From the NCBI GenBank assembly GCA_036273855.1, contig DASUGU010000134.1, forward strand, positions 98,161-162,160: a stretch of DNA of 64,000 nt, read 5' to 3'. Every line of letters begins with the position of its first letter. Position 1 is the first letter of the stretch. The notes beneath the pieces are model-generated. The model saw nothing but the letters and a program-made list of their open reading frames with translations. It was not told the origin of the DNA and did not search any database. Positions 27,866 to 36,307 of this stretch are shown here, one piece after another. The translations under genes were made by a program, and so were the position numbers. The stretch is from DATEPR01 sp036273855 (GTDB taxonomy: Bacteria > Actinomycetota > Actinomycetes > Mycobacteriales > Pseudonocardiaceae).

Positions 27866-28129
27866 TCAGTGCCGGCGGGTGGTGTTCGCGGACGACGCGA
27901 CCAACTCGACGAGGTCCGTGATCGTGCGGGCGCCGTGGTAGGCGCGCAGGTCGAGCGTCACCGCGAGCCGGTTCTCCAGTTGGGACAGTGCCTCCAGCGA
28001 CGCCATGCTGTCCCAGTCGTGGGTGGCGAGCACCGGTTGTGTGCGCAGGTCGCCGATGGACTCCTTGAGTACGTCGCTGAGCACCTGCAACACGGTCGCC
28101 TCCAGGGGCGCCGGGTCAGTCATGGCCAT
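27866..28129 (-). CDS. Acyl carrier protein
   Basis: An 87-residue carrier protein with helix I LEATVLQVLSDVLKESIG and the phosphopantetheine site THDWDSMASLEAL (Ser41), followed by typical helices II-IV. It overlaps the end of the FkbH-like gene; two start codons (28129 and 28123) are in frame and AAGG lies 5 bases before the first. Trp-Asp-Ser-Met replaces the common Asp-Ser-Leu, seen in some carrier proteins of glyceryl or amino-acyl cassettes. It is probably loaded with a glyceryl unit by the adjacent FkbH enzyme. Confidence 0.85.
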   Translation of the reverse strand: MAMTDPAPLEATVLQVLSDVLKESIGDLRTQPVLATHDWDSMASLEALSQLENRLAVTLDLRAYHGARTITDLVELVASSANTTRRH

Positions 28130-29957
28130 CACTGCCTTCGTCAGGGTTGATCCAGGTGGGCCGGCACGACGGCACGGTGCCGGGCACCACGGTGAACGTG
28201 CCGTCCTCTCCGGACGGGGTGAAGCCGGCCTTCTCCCAGAAGCCGTCGGCGACGCCGTTGCGGTTGGTCGGCACGTACCGGCCGACGACCGCGGCCGCAC
28301 CGGCGTCCTGGGCGCGGCGCATGATCCAGTCGGCCATCGCGAACTCGACGCCCCGGCCGAACACCCGGCAGCTGAGCACCATGTTCAGCACCCACCAGAC
28401 CTGGCCGCGGCGCTGGACCCAGGCGGCGCCGACGATGCCCTCGTCGCCGAAGCGGTCGGTCACGGTGAACGAGGCGACCAGGTGTGCCGGGTCGGTGCTC
28501 ATCGCGGTGACCGCCGCCTCGTCGTAGCGGACCACGGTGAGGTTGAACTGGTTGGTGCGGGCGGACAGTTGCGCCACCCGGCCCACGTCGAACGCGGTGA
28601 CCGGCCGGGCCACCACACGCAGCTCCAACGCCCCCAGGTAGTCCTCGGTCGAGCCGAACCCGGTCGCGAAGTCGGTGCGCAGCGCCCGCGAGCGGTACAG
28701 CTCGGGCCGCTGGACGTCGGCGTCGGTCAGCCGGGGCACGTCGAACAGGCCGCGCCGCAGCAGCGAGCCGACCACGTAGGCCGGGTCGCCGTCGGCGGCC
28801 ACCACGGCCACCCCGGGCAGTTCCTCGGCGACGTGCCCGCGCTCGAACGGGGAATCGTCGAGGAACACGAACGAGTCCTCGGCCAGGTTCAGCGTGCCGG
28901 CCGCCGCGCGCAGGTTGTCCGCCTTCGGCGCCCAGTTGACCGCCCGGACGGCGAACGCGTCCGGGCGCAGCAGCATCTCGGGATGCCCGGCCAGCGCCTC
29001 GTCCACCGCGGCCGCGTCGTTCTTGCTGGCCAGCACCAGGATGACGCCCTGCTCGCGCAGCCTGCGGACGGTCCGCTGCAACTCCAGGTAGCAGTTGCCC
29101 GGGTACAGCCCGCCGAGTTCGACGCCGGCCATGCCGACCTCACCCAGTACACCGCCCCACAGCGTGTTGTCCAGGTCGAGGGCGAGCACCTTGCGGGACA
29201 GGCCCGACCTGGCCTGGACCACCCCGGCGACCTGACGGGCCAGGGCGAGCAGCGCGCCGTCGGTGTAGGGCAGGTCGGCGTACCGGTGCAGCCGCTCGTC
29301 CCTGGCCCGGACCGGCAGGTCGGCGAGCTCGCCCGCCAGGTCCACCACGGTGATCCGGCTGTCCTGGTCGGCCAGGTCCAGCAGGGCCGCGTTCAGCCCG
29401 TACCACGCTCTGCCCACACGTGCCCTGGCCTGCTGGCTGATCACCGTGTCCCGCAACGCGGCGGGCATCGGGACGGTGTGCAGCACGATGGTCGCCGACG
29501 TGTGCCGCAGGCCGGCCATGACCAGCTCGCGCAACTCCCCCAGCCGGGAGTCCAGTCGCGTGGCCAGGGCCGCCGGGTCGACGGCACTCCAGTCCCCCGG
29601 CAGGAAGAAGCCGTCGTCCAGCAGGCAGACGGCGACGTCCGGGTCGGTGCCCGGCAGCCGCCCGGCGGCCAGCGACAGCTCGAACGTGCCGTACTCGCCG
29701 GGACTCAACGTCGGCCGGCTGCCGGCGGCGACCAGGCTCGCCCGCAGCAGTGGTTCGAAAGGGCCGATCGTGCACGTGGCCAGGACGGCGACGTGGACCG
29801 GCCGCAGGTCGGTGTCGGGCGGCAGATCCACCAGGATGCGGCCCGCCTTGCGCATCGTCGCCGGGTCATCGATCTCAGCGAGTTCGTGCCGCTGAGCCGG
29901 TCCCGGCGCCCGGCCGTCGGCCGTCGCCGATCTGAGGTACTCCAGTAGCTCGCCCAT
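28116..29957 (-). CDS. FkbH-like HAD-superfamily glyceryl-ACP synthase
   Basis: A 613-residue protein. An N-terminal SGNH/flavodoxin-like region (about 55-250) precedes the HAD domain, whose DLDNT (261-265) holds the nucleophilic Asp; SKND and FLDDSPFE are HAD motifs II-IV. A GNAT-like C-terminal domain covers about 440-613 (NQFNLTVVRYDEAAV, CRVFGRGVEFAMADW). FkbH proteins dephosphorylate 1,3-bisphosphoglycerate and load D-glycerate on an ACP. The ATG lies two bases after the KAS III stop. With KAS III and ACP it forms the cassette used for tetronate rings (RkD/RkE/RkF type); the dehydrogenases for methoxymalonyl units are absent. Confidence 0.88.
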   Translation of the reverse strand: MGELLEYLRSATADGRAPGPAQRHELAEIDDPATMRKAGRILVDLPPDTDLRPVHVAVLATCTIGPFEPLLRASLVAAGSRPTLSPGEYGTFELSLAAGRLPGTDPDVAVCLLDDGFFLPGDWSAVDPAALATRLDSRLGELRELVMAGLRHTSATIVLHTVPMPAALRDTVISQQARARVGRAWYGLNAALLDLADQDSRITVVDLAGELADLPVRARDERLHRYADLPYTDGALLALARQVAGVVQARSGLSRKVLALDLDNTLWGGVLGEVGMAGVELGGLYPGNCYLELQRTVRRLREQGVILVLASKNDAAAVDEALAGHPEMLLRPDAFAVRAVNWAPKADNLRAAAGTLNLAEDSFVFLDDSPFERGHVAEELPGVAVVAADGDPAYVVGSLLRRGLFDVPRLTDADVQRPELYRSRALRTDFATGFGSTEDYLGALELRVVARPVTAFDVGRVAQLSARTNQFNLTVVRYDEAAVTAMSTDPAHLVASFTVTDRFGDEGIVGAAWVQRRGQVWWVLNMVLSCRVFGRGVEFAMADWIMRRAQDAGAAAVVGRYVPTNRNGVADGFWEKAGFTPSGEDGTFTVVPGTVPSCRPTWINPDEGSDGHD

Positions 29958-29959
29958 GG

Positions 29960-30988
29960 CTAGACCCGCACCACCGTGCAGTACCAGCGCATGCCGATGG
30001 AGATCCCGGTCAGCGCGACCAGGTCGCCCGGGGCCACCTCGTCGTGGTCGACGTACCAGCCCAGCGCTGACAGCTGGTCGGCCGAGCCCATGTGGCCGTG
30101 CGCGACAGCGAAGTCGAAGTTGGTGCGGGACAACGGGATGTCCATCAGCTCGGCCAGGTCCGCGACGCCGTCCGGGTCGTTGATGTAGATGAACCGGGCC
30201 AGCTCCGAACGCCGCACGCCGGCCCGCCGGCAGGCCCGGTCGACCACGTCGATGACCCGCCCGTTGAGCTGCGTGTTGAACGCCAGCAACTGCTTCGGGT
30301 CCTTCTGGAAGTGCGCCTGCACCCGCTCGGTCCCGCTCGGTGCCGTGGCGCTGGACCAGCCGGCGGGCGGCACCGGAGCGGCGGCCCCGCCGTAGTCGGT
30401 GCGGAACCAGTCGCAGTAGTCGGAGTCGGTGAACTGTTCGGTGGCCAGCCACCGGTTGCCCGGGTGCCCCCGGCGCAGTACCACGGCGACCGCGCCGTCG
30501 CTGTGCACGGCGTTGTTCACGTTCATCCGGTTGCGGTGGAACTCGCTGACCCGGTTGACCGCCGTGAACAGGACCGTCTCCAGCTCGGGCTGCTGCGCCA
30601 TCAGGCCCGCCACGGCGCCCAGGCCGGTCACCCCGGACGCGCAGCCCTCGGTCAGCCACAGCGTCTGCCGTTCGCGGATCTTCAGTTCCCTGGCCAGGGC
30701 TGCGGAACAGTCCCAGTACGGGTACTCGGGCAGCTCCGAGTCGGCCAGTGCCACCAGGTCGACGTCCGCCGGGTCGAGACCGGTCCTGGCCAGCGCCGCG
30801 CGGGCGGCGGCGGCGGCGAGCGCGGTCGGTGTCACGCCGTCGTCGGCGCGGTGGAAGGTCCGGTAGCCCCAGCGGACGACGCGCTCCGGGTCCGACACGT
30901 AGGCGCCGGCGGTCTGCCGCACATCCTGGTCCACGCCGAAGGCGTGGCCGAACCCGGCGATGCCGAATTCCACGGGCGGATCAACCAT
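29960..30988 (-). CDS. KAS III-like ketosynthase/acyltransferase with altered triad
   Basis: A 342-residue thiolase-fold protein starting at ATG 30988 behind GGAGG. Cys116 in LTEGCASGVTGL matches the FabH nucleophile. The other FabH residues appear changed by my alignment: the HQAN histidine falls at Ile269 in FIYINDPDG, and the YGNTSAAS asparagine falls at His299 in AHGHMGSADQL. Such changes occur in KAS III relatives that make C-O or C-N bonds or act in tetronate closure. It is the first gene of the operon, preceded by a StrR-like site, and probably joins the glyceryl-ACP to another acyl unit. Confidence 0.82.
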   Translation of the reverse strand: MVDPPVEFGIAGFGHAFGVDQDVRQTAGAYVSDPERVVRWGYRTFHRADDGVTPTALAAAAARAALARTGLDPADVDLVALADSELPEYPYWDCSAALARELKIRERQTLWLTEGCASGVTGLGAVAGLMAQQPELETVLFTAVNRVSEFHRNRMNVNNAVHSDGAVAVVLRRGHPGNRWLATEQFTDSDYCDWFRTDYGGAAAPVPPAGWSSATAPSGTERVQAHFQKDPKQLLAFNTQLNGRVIDVVDRACRRAGVRRSELARFIYINDPDGVADLAELMDIPLSRTNFDFAVAHGHMGSADQLSALGWYVDHDEVAPGDLVALTGISIGMRWYCTVVRV

Positions 30989-31119
30989 TTCTTGAACTCC
31001 TCCTGCGAGCGTGATCCGGCGACCGCGCGACAGAAATCGCCGCTCGGTCGAATAGGTCGAAATGGACCAGGAAATCGACGGCGGTCGCAATTCCGTGTGC
31101 CCCCGATGACCGCCGGGTC

Positions 31120-31125
31120 GTTATC
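31120..31125 (-). promoter_or_regulatory. Candidate -10 box of the biosynthetic operon
   Basis: GATAAC on the minus strand, between the StrR-like site and the KAS III gene. Its distance from the StrR-like site (about 40 bases) suits an activator bound just upstream of RNA polymerase. No convincing -35 box is seen, as expected for an activator-dependent promoter. Confidence 0.3.
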
Positions 31126-31164
31126 CTGCACAACACCAGGGCGACCGACAAGCGTGAACGAGCT

Positions 31165-31194
31165 GTGCAACTGCGTATCCGTTGTCAGTCGAAC
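31165..31194. promoter_or_regulatory. StrR-type operator upstream of the KAS III operon
   Basis: Half sites GTGCAACTG (31165-31173) and CAGTCGAAC (31186-31194), 12 bases apart. They match the StrR consensus GTTCrACTG/CAGTyGAAC with one mismatch. The site lies between the StrR-like regulator stop and the KAS III gene that it probably controls. Confidence 0.7.
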
Positions 31195-31199
31195 AGCGC

Positions 31200-32192
31200 T
31201 CACTGTTGTTGGCTGCCGAACCGTTGTTCCAGCGCGCGGGCGAACGCCAGCCACTCGGCCGCGCACCGGCGGGCCAGCCTGGCCAGGACGTAGACACTGT
31301 GTGGTGGGATCGTGGCCGCGACGTCTCCCCACTCCTCCTGGGTGATCAACCGCCGGGCCAGCCAGCGCAGCACGCGGTTGCCCGACTCCGCGAAGCGCAG
31401 CGACGGGTCGCGTTCCAGGCTCTGCAGGATCGCGTTGCGCTCCTGTACGGACAGGCGTTCCATGTCCGGCTGCGCCGGTTCGCCGCCGACCGGCCGGGGC
31501 ACGGCACGGTCGGCCCTGGGTCTCCGGGGTGGCACGGGGTCCTCGCCACGTTCGATGCGGGCCCGCACGTCACGCACGGTCGCCGGGGAGATACCCGCGG
31601 CGCGGGCCAGTTCCCGCAGCGAGGCGTCCGGGTGGGCGGCGATCAGCCTGCTCGCCGCCATCCGGCCGTCGGTGCTGTCCAGCGGGCGCACCCGGCCGTC
31701 GCGACCGATCCGGCTCTCGCCCTGTGGACGCTGGGTGACGCTGCCGCGCAGCGCCGCCACCGTGCGCGGCGCGAGACCGGTCGCCTCCGCGATCGCCCGG
31801 TCCGACCAGGCGCCGTGGGTGGCGACGATGCGGGCGACCGCGGCTTCACGGTCGGCGTAGGACAGCGGTAGGCCGTGGGTGATGTTGGCGCGGACGGCCA
31901 TGACGAAGGCGTCCTCGTCGTTGCCGTCGAAGAAGACCACGTCGATCGCGTCCTGGCCGCGCAGCCGGGCCGCGGCCAGCCGGTGCATACCGTCGATGAC
32001 CCGCATGGTCGGCTGGTGCACCAGGATGGGTGGGAGGGCCCGGTCCGATTCCGTGAGTACCCGGATATGTTCGGCGTCTTCGCCGAGCCGGCGCGGCGAA
32101 TCCGCCGGCCGTAATGCGTCCAACGGCACGGCGTAAGTCGCCTGTTCGGTTGCACGGTAATTGATTTCGACGGTAGGTTCGTCCCGGGTCAA
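31200..32192 (-). CDS. StrR/NovG-type ParB-like cluster-situated activator
   Basis: About 330 residues. The N-terminal ParB-like domain includes VPLDALRPADSPR, PPILVHQPTMRVIDGMHRLAAARLRGQ and VMAVRANITHGLPLSYADREAAV. It is followed by two helix-turn-helix segments (WSDRAIAEATGLAPRTVAALRG and ASLRELARAAGISPATVRDVRARI) and a helical C-terminus. This is the order seen in StrR, NovG, Bbr and Tei15*, pathway-specific activators. The start is assigned to TTG 32192 behind AGGGGGG; an in-frame GTG at 32240 is the alternative. Matching operator sites lie on both sides of the gene. Confidence 0.88.
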   Translation of the reverse strand: MTRDEPTVEINYRATEQATYAVPLDALRPADSPRRLGEDAEHIRVLTESDRALPPILVHQPTMRVIDGMHRLAAARLRGQDAIDVVFFDGNDEDAFVMAVRANITHGLPLSYADREAAVARIVATHGAWSDRAIAEATGLAPRTVAALRGSVTQRPQGESRIGRDGRVRPLDSTDGRMAASRLIAAHPDASLRELARAAGISPATVRDVRARIERGEDPVPPRRPRADRAVPRPVGGEPAQPDMERLSVQERNAILQSLERDPSLRFAESGNRVLRWLARRLITQEEWGDVAATIPPHSVYVLARLARRCAAEWLAFARALEQRFGSQQQ

Positions 32193-32627
32193 TCGGCACC
32201 CCCCTGGGTGAGCGATCGCAAACCGGCAACCTATGGTCACGAAACGGGCACGTCGATATCACGGAATTCATCCGGTGACTAGTGTTGCCGCGCCAATAAT
32301 ATGGCACGGCCGACTATACTGCTGCCTACCCGGTCCCCAGTTTACAATCCGTGGTCTGGTAACGGATTATTCCGTCGGAAGCGTAGGACCTCATTCCAGG
32401 CCGGTCCAGACGCTCAAAAAACCTGGCTCAGTTCGCCGCCGCGCAACAAGATAGTCAACTTGACGACGACCGTACGGCGGATCGCGGTTCCCCCGTACGG
32501 CTGCTGTACACCACCGTTCACCGATGGTCGGTAATTGTTCCGACACTTTGCGTTAATTCATGCACAAGGCATCAGTGACACCTGTTTGCCGGACCACTCC
32601 ATGAGTTCGGTGACCGCATGGCTGCCC

Positions 32628-32652
32628 GGGGTCGGGCCGGCGACCCGACCCC
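32628..32652. terminator. GC hairpin in the intergenic region
   Basis: GGGGTCGGG pairs with CCCGACCCC across a 7-base loop and is followed on the plus strand by CTTTG. It could be a terminator or attenuator before the peptidase-like gene, or insulate it from the divergent side. Confidence 0.45.
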
Positions 32653-32789
32653 CTTTGACGTGCGTGATGACACCCGGCACGCTCGTGCCAGCCCTGGGGT
32701 CACACCCGAACGGGCACATCGCCGCCGGTTTCACCAATTGATGCAAACCGCGCGCCGACTTTCCAGCAGGACGTGATCGTTTCCATGCC

Positions 32790-32819
32790 GTTCAACTGAG
32801 GCACGCACAGCAGTTGAAC
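32790..32819. promoter_or_regulatory. Perfect StrR-type operator
   Basis: GTTCAACTG and CAGTTGAAC form a perfect inverted repeat with a 12-base spacer, the same spacing as the site at 31165. It ends 30 bases before the start codon of the M1 peptidase homologue, so it very probably controls that gene, although it is unusually close to the start. Confidence 0.8.
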
Positions 32820-32849
32820 AACCCGCCAGGGCTAATTGGAGGTCGATTT

Positions 32850-35312
32850 ATGCCCAGTCTCACGCATGCCGAAGCTGCCGAGCGCGGCGCATTATTGCGG
32901 GTCCGGTCATATGAGGTCGATCTTGATCTCACCACCGGTGACCAGACATTTCGAGCGACCACGAAGATCTCTTTCGACGCGCGGCCGGCGAGCGCGACCT
33001 TCCTGGACATCCGGCCGAGTGCCCTGCATTCGGTGACCCTGAACGGACGGGAGGTCGATCCGGCGACGCTGACCGACGGACGGATCGCGCTGACCGGTCT
33101 CGCCGGGTCGAACGAGGTCGTCGTGGTCGCCGACATGGCCTACTCGCGGGAGTGCGAGGGCCTGCACCGGTACGTCGACCCAGCCGACGGCCGGGTCTAC
33201 GTGTACGCCTTCGTCTTCATCGACAACGCGCCGCGCGTGTTCGCCTGCTTCGACCAGCCCGACCTCAAGGCTCCGTTCACGTTCACCGTGACCGTCCCGG
33301 ACGACTGGCAGGTCCTGGGCAACGCCGACGCGACCCGGACCGGTCCCGGCCGGTGGGAGTTGACCGAAACCGTACCGCTGGCCACCTACCTGACCACGCT
33401 CGCCGCCGGACCGTACGCGTCGTTCCGCACCGTGCACGACGGCGTCCCGCTCGGGCTGCACTGTCGCGCGTCGCTCGCCGAGTCGCTGCGCGGCGACGTG
33501 GACGAGGTCTTCGAGATCACCGGGCAGTGCCTGGACGAGTACCACCGGCTGTTCGGTGTGCGCTACCCGTTCGGCAAGTTCGACCAGGTCTTCGTGCCGG
33601 AGTTCAGCGTGCTGTCGCTGGATCATCCGGGTTGCGTGCTGCTGCGGGAGCTCTACCTGTTCGGTTCGGCGGTGCCGCGCAGCGAGCGGGAGACCAGGGC
33701 GGTGGTCATCGCCCACGGCATGTCCCTGATGTGGTTGGCCGGCCTGGTGACGAACACGTGGTGGGACGACCTCTGGCTCGGCCAGGCGTTCGCCGACTAC
33801 ATGGCGCACCGCGTGACCAGTGAGGTGACCCGGTTCCCCGGGCCGCCCACCACGTTCGCGGTCCGGCGCAAGGCCCAGGCGTACGTCGCCGACCAGCGGC
33901 CGTCGACCCATCCGGTGGCACTGGCCGGCCCGGACGTCCGAACCGTGCTGCTGGAACTGGACCGAATCTCCTACTTCAAGGGCCACTCCGTCCTGCGCCA
34001 ACTGGCCGCCACCATCGGCACACCCACGCTGCGCGCCGGCCTGCGCACCTACTTCACCCGCCACGCCTACGGCACCGCCACGTTCACCGACTTCCTGGCC
34101 GCACTCGGCGAGGCCGCCGGGCAGGACCTGACCGAGTGGGCCCACACCTGGTTCGCCACCTCCGAGGTCAACACGCTGACCCCGGAGCTCACGATCACCG
34201 ACGGGCGGATCTCGGCGGCCACCGTGCGCCAGACGACACCGGACACCCATCCGGTGCTCCGCCCGCACACCGTCGACATCGGCCTCTACGGCGAGACGAG
34301 CGAGACCGTCCGGGTCACCGTCGACGGGCCGAGAACCGAACTGCCCGAGCTGGTCGGCAGGCCGGCACCACGGCTCACGCTGCTCAACGACGGGGACCTG
34401 ACCTACGCGAAGGTCCGCTTCGACACCACGTCCCTGATCGCGCTGCCCGAGGTACTCCCCCGCCTGTCGCCGCTCAACCGGGCCATGGTCTGGTGCGCGC
34501 TGCTGATGGCGGTGCAGGACGGCGCGTATCCGGCCGCCGACCACCTCGACCTGGTGGCCGGGATGCTCGCCACCGAGTCCGAGACGTCGATCATCGTCGA
34601 GGTGCTGGAACAGGCCAGGATCGACGTCGCCGACCGGTTCCTGGAGCCGGCGCTGCGCCCGGCCGCGATGGCCAAGGTGGCAGGCGCCCTGCGCGACCGG
34701 CTGGCCACCACGGAACCCGACGACGAGAACCGGCTGTGCCTGTGCCGGGGACTGATCGAGTTCAGCGCCGACGTCGCCGAACTGCGTGGCTGGCTGGACG
34801 GCGGCCGCGCGCCGACCGGCCTGGTGGTCGACACCGACCTGGCGTGGCGCATCCGGTACCGGCTGGCCGTGCTCGGTGGTCTGGCCGAGGACGAGATCAC
34901 GTCGGCGCACCAGGCGGATCCGAGCGCTGAACAGTTCGCCGCCAGGTGCCGGGCGGCGCGGCCCGATCCGGCGGCCAAGCAGGCGGCCTGGGCCGCGATC
35001 ACCGGCGACCCCAACCTGTCCAGCTACGGCCTGTGGGCGCTGGCCGAAGGCTTCTGGCAGCCCGAGCAGACCGAGCTGACCTCGGCCTACGTGCCACAGT
35101 TCTTCAGCGAGATACCGGCTGTCGCGAAACTGCGCGGCGACCTGGTGCTCGACGTGCTGCTGCGGTTCCTCTACCCGCGCTACGCGGCATCGACGGCCAC
35201 CGTGGACCTGGCCGACACACTCGCCGCCCGGACCGACATCACGCCGCCGCTGCGACGACGGATCGCCGATTTCACCGGCGACCTGCGCCGCGTGGTCGCG
35301 GCACGGGGTTGA
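32850..35312 (+). CDS. M1 aminopeptidase (PepN)-like protein with lost active site
   Basis: An 820-residue protein collinear with actinobacterial aminopeptidase N, including DIRPSALHSVTLNG, FIDNAPRVFACFDQPDLKAPF and WWDDLWL. The catalytic signatures are gone: GAMEN is LSLDH (255-259), HEXXH is HGMSL (289-293) and the third zinc ligand Glu is Gln312. The tyrosine of YxKG is retained (ISYFKG). It therefore should not bind zinc or cleave peptides in the usual way. The ATG follows GGAGG. A perfect StrR-like operator lies upstream and a DAO-like flavoenzyme follows by 5 bases. A binding, scaffold or new catalytic role in the pathway is likely. Confidence 0.9.
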   Translation: MPSLTHAEAAERGALLRVRSYEVDLDLTTGDQTFRATTKISFDARPASATFLDIRPSALHSVTLNGREVDPATLTDGRIALTGLAGSNEVVVVADMAYSRECEGLHRYVDPADGRVYVYAFVFIDNAPRVFACFDQPDLKAPFTFTVTVPDDWQVLGNADATRTGPGRWELTETVPLATYLTTLAAGPYASFRTVHDGVPLGLHCRASLAESLRGDVDEVFEITGQCLDEYHRLFGVRYPFGKFDQVFVPEFSVLSLDHPGCVLLRELYLFGSAVPRSERETRAVVIAHGMSLMWLAGLVTNTWWDDLWLGQAFADYMAHRVTSEVTRFPGPPTTFAVRRKAQAYVADQRPSTHPVALAGPDVRTVLLELDRISYFKGHSVLRQLAATIGTPTLRAGLRTYFTRHAYGTATFTDFLAALGEAAGQDLTEWAHTWFATSEVNTLTPELTITDGRISAATVRQTTPDTHPVLRPHTVDIGLYGETSETVRVTVDGPRTELPELVGRPAPRLTLLNDGDLTYAKVRFDTTSLIALPEVLPRLSPLNRAMVWCALLMAVQDGAYPAADHLDLVAGMLATESETSIIVEVLEQARIDVADRFLEPALRPAAMAKVAGALRDRLATTEPDDENRLCLCRGLIEFSADVAELRGWLDGGRAPTGLVVDTDLAWRIRYRLAVLGGLAEDEITSAHQADPSAEQFAARCRAARPDPAAKQAAWAAITGDPNLSSYGLWALAEGFWQPEQTELTSAYVPQFFSEIPAVAKLRGDLVLDVLLRFLYPRYAASTATVDLADTLAARTDITPPLRRRIADFTGDLRRVVAARG

Positions 35313-35317
35313 GCGGC

Positions 35318-36307
35318 ATGCGGATCGGGATCGTCGGCGGCGGTCTCGCCGGGACGCTGCTCGCGTGGCGACTGTGCCGGACCGCCTCGGTCGACCTGAT
35401 CACCGGCGCACCGGTCCCGGTCGACGCGACCGGTGCGTCCGGCGGCCTGGTCCGCGGCTTCGACCGCGGGCCGGCCACGGCAGCGCTGGCGACGGAGAGC
35501 CTCGTCGAGTTGCGGGCCGACCAGACGCTCCGGGAACTGGCCGGGTACCGCGAGATCGGGTCGGTGTTCCTGCTGCCGCCCGGTACCGATCCGACCGAGT
35601 CGGTCCGGGTGATCGACGAGCGGCTGCCCGGATCGGCCACCGTGGTGACCGGGACCGCGTTGGACGCCTATCCGTTCCGGGAATTGCCGGCCGGCGCGGT
35701 GGCGGTGGTGGAGCGGTTCGCGGGCCAACTGTCGCCGGCCCGATTGAGGACCGCGGCACTGGAACTGGTGGACGGCACGATCCGGACGACGCCGGTGACC
35801 ACCGTGACGGAGGCGGGAGTGCGGCTGGCGGACGGTTCGACGCACCGCTACGACGCCGTCGTGGTCGCCGCAGGCGCGTGGACGCCGACGCTCCTGGCCG
35901 GTACCGCCTTGCGTACCAAGCAGATCCAGTACTCGGTGTACGAGGCCGAGTTGGACGGGCTGGGGGTGTTCGACGACACGATCAGCGGCCTGTACGGGCT
36001 GCCGGCGGGCGAGTCGCGGTTCCTGCTCGGCCTGCCCTGCGACCGGTGGGACATCGACCCCGCTGACGTGCGACCGGATCTCGCGCTGGTCGACCGGGTG
36101 GCCGACACGGCCAGGAAGCTGCTGGGCATCGAACTCGATCGTCCGATCAGGATGGTTGCGGCTTTCGACTGCTACAGCGACCCGCCCGGCCTGGCCCTGC
36201 GGCCGACATCGTTCCCATCGGTGTTCACGTTCACCGGCGGCTCCGGCGGTGCGGCCAAGACCGCGCTCGCCGCGAGCCGCCTGGCCGCGGCCGAACTACT
36301 CACCTAG
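35318..36307 (+). CDS. DAO-family FAD oxidoreductase (likely hydrazino acid-releasing)
   Basis: A 329-residue glycine/D-amino acid oxidase-like flavoprotein: RIGIVGGGLAGTLLAWRL (FAD), VVVAAGAWTPTLL and a C-terminal FTFTGGSGGAAKTALAASRLAA. The ATG lies 5 bases after the peptidase-like stop, so the two genes are co-transcribed. In the s56-p1, triacsin and formycin/pyrazofurin pathways a DAO-like enzyme oxidises the lysine-derived half of the N-N linked intermediate and releases the free hydrazino acid plus aminoadipate semialdehyde. That is the expected role here, given the hydrazine synthetase genes 8 kb away. Confidence 0.83.
   Translation: MRIGIVGGGLAGTLLAWRLCRTASVDLITGAPVPVDATGASGGLVRGFDRGPATAALATESLVELRADQTLRELAGYREIGSVFLLPPGTDPTESVRVIDERLPGSATVVTGTALDAYPFRELPAGAVAVVERFAGQLSPARLRTAALELVDGTIRTTPVTTVTEAGVRLADGSTHRYDAVVVAAGAWTPTLLAGTALRTKQIQYSVYEAELDGLGVFDDTISGLYGLPAGESRFLLGLPCDRWDIDPADVRPDLALVDRVADTARKLLGIELDRPIRMVAAFDCYSDPPGLALRPTSFPSVFTFTGGSGGAAKTALAASRLAAAELLT

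Larger units (their letters stand above)
32193..32849. promoter_or_regulatory. AT-richer divergent intergenic region with several dyads
   Basis: About 650 bases without a gene, less GC-rich than its neighbours. It holds an inverted repeat AATCCGT/ACGGATT (32346-32368), two copies of the palindrome CCGTACGG (32470-32477 and 32493-32500, 23 bases apart), a hairpin with 9-bp arms (32628-32636 and 32644-32652) followed by CTTT, a TATACT hexamer near 32313, and the StrR-like site at the right end. It must hold the promoters for the regulator and the peptidase-like gene. Short ORFs within it lack ribosome sites and coding character. Confidence 0.55.

Noticed and set aside
28116..28129. Methoxymalonyl-ACP pathway from FkbH
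   Set aside because: The two dehydrogenases and the O-methyltransferase set normally beside FkbH are missing; only one distant methyltransferase is present.
31196..31216. Short dyad AACAG/CTGTT at the 3' end of the StrR-like gene
   Set aside because: Only 5 bp of stem with a 6-base loop; too weak to call a terminator.
32535..32741. Small plus-strand ORF in the 32.2-32.8 kb gap
   Set aside because: No ribosome site, no codon bias and it overlaps a hairpin; treated as non-coding.
32850..35312. Active membrane alanyl aminopeptidase
   Set aside because: GAMEN, HEXXH and the distal glutamate are all replaced.
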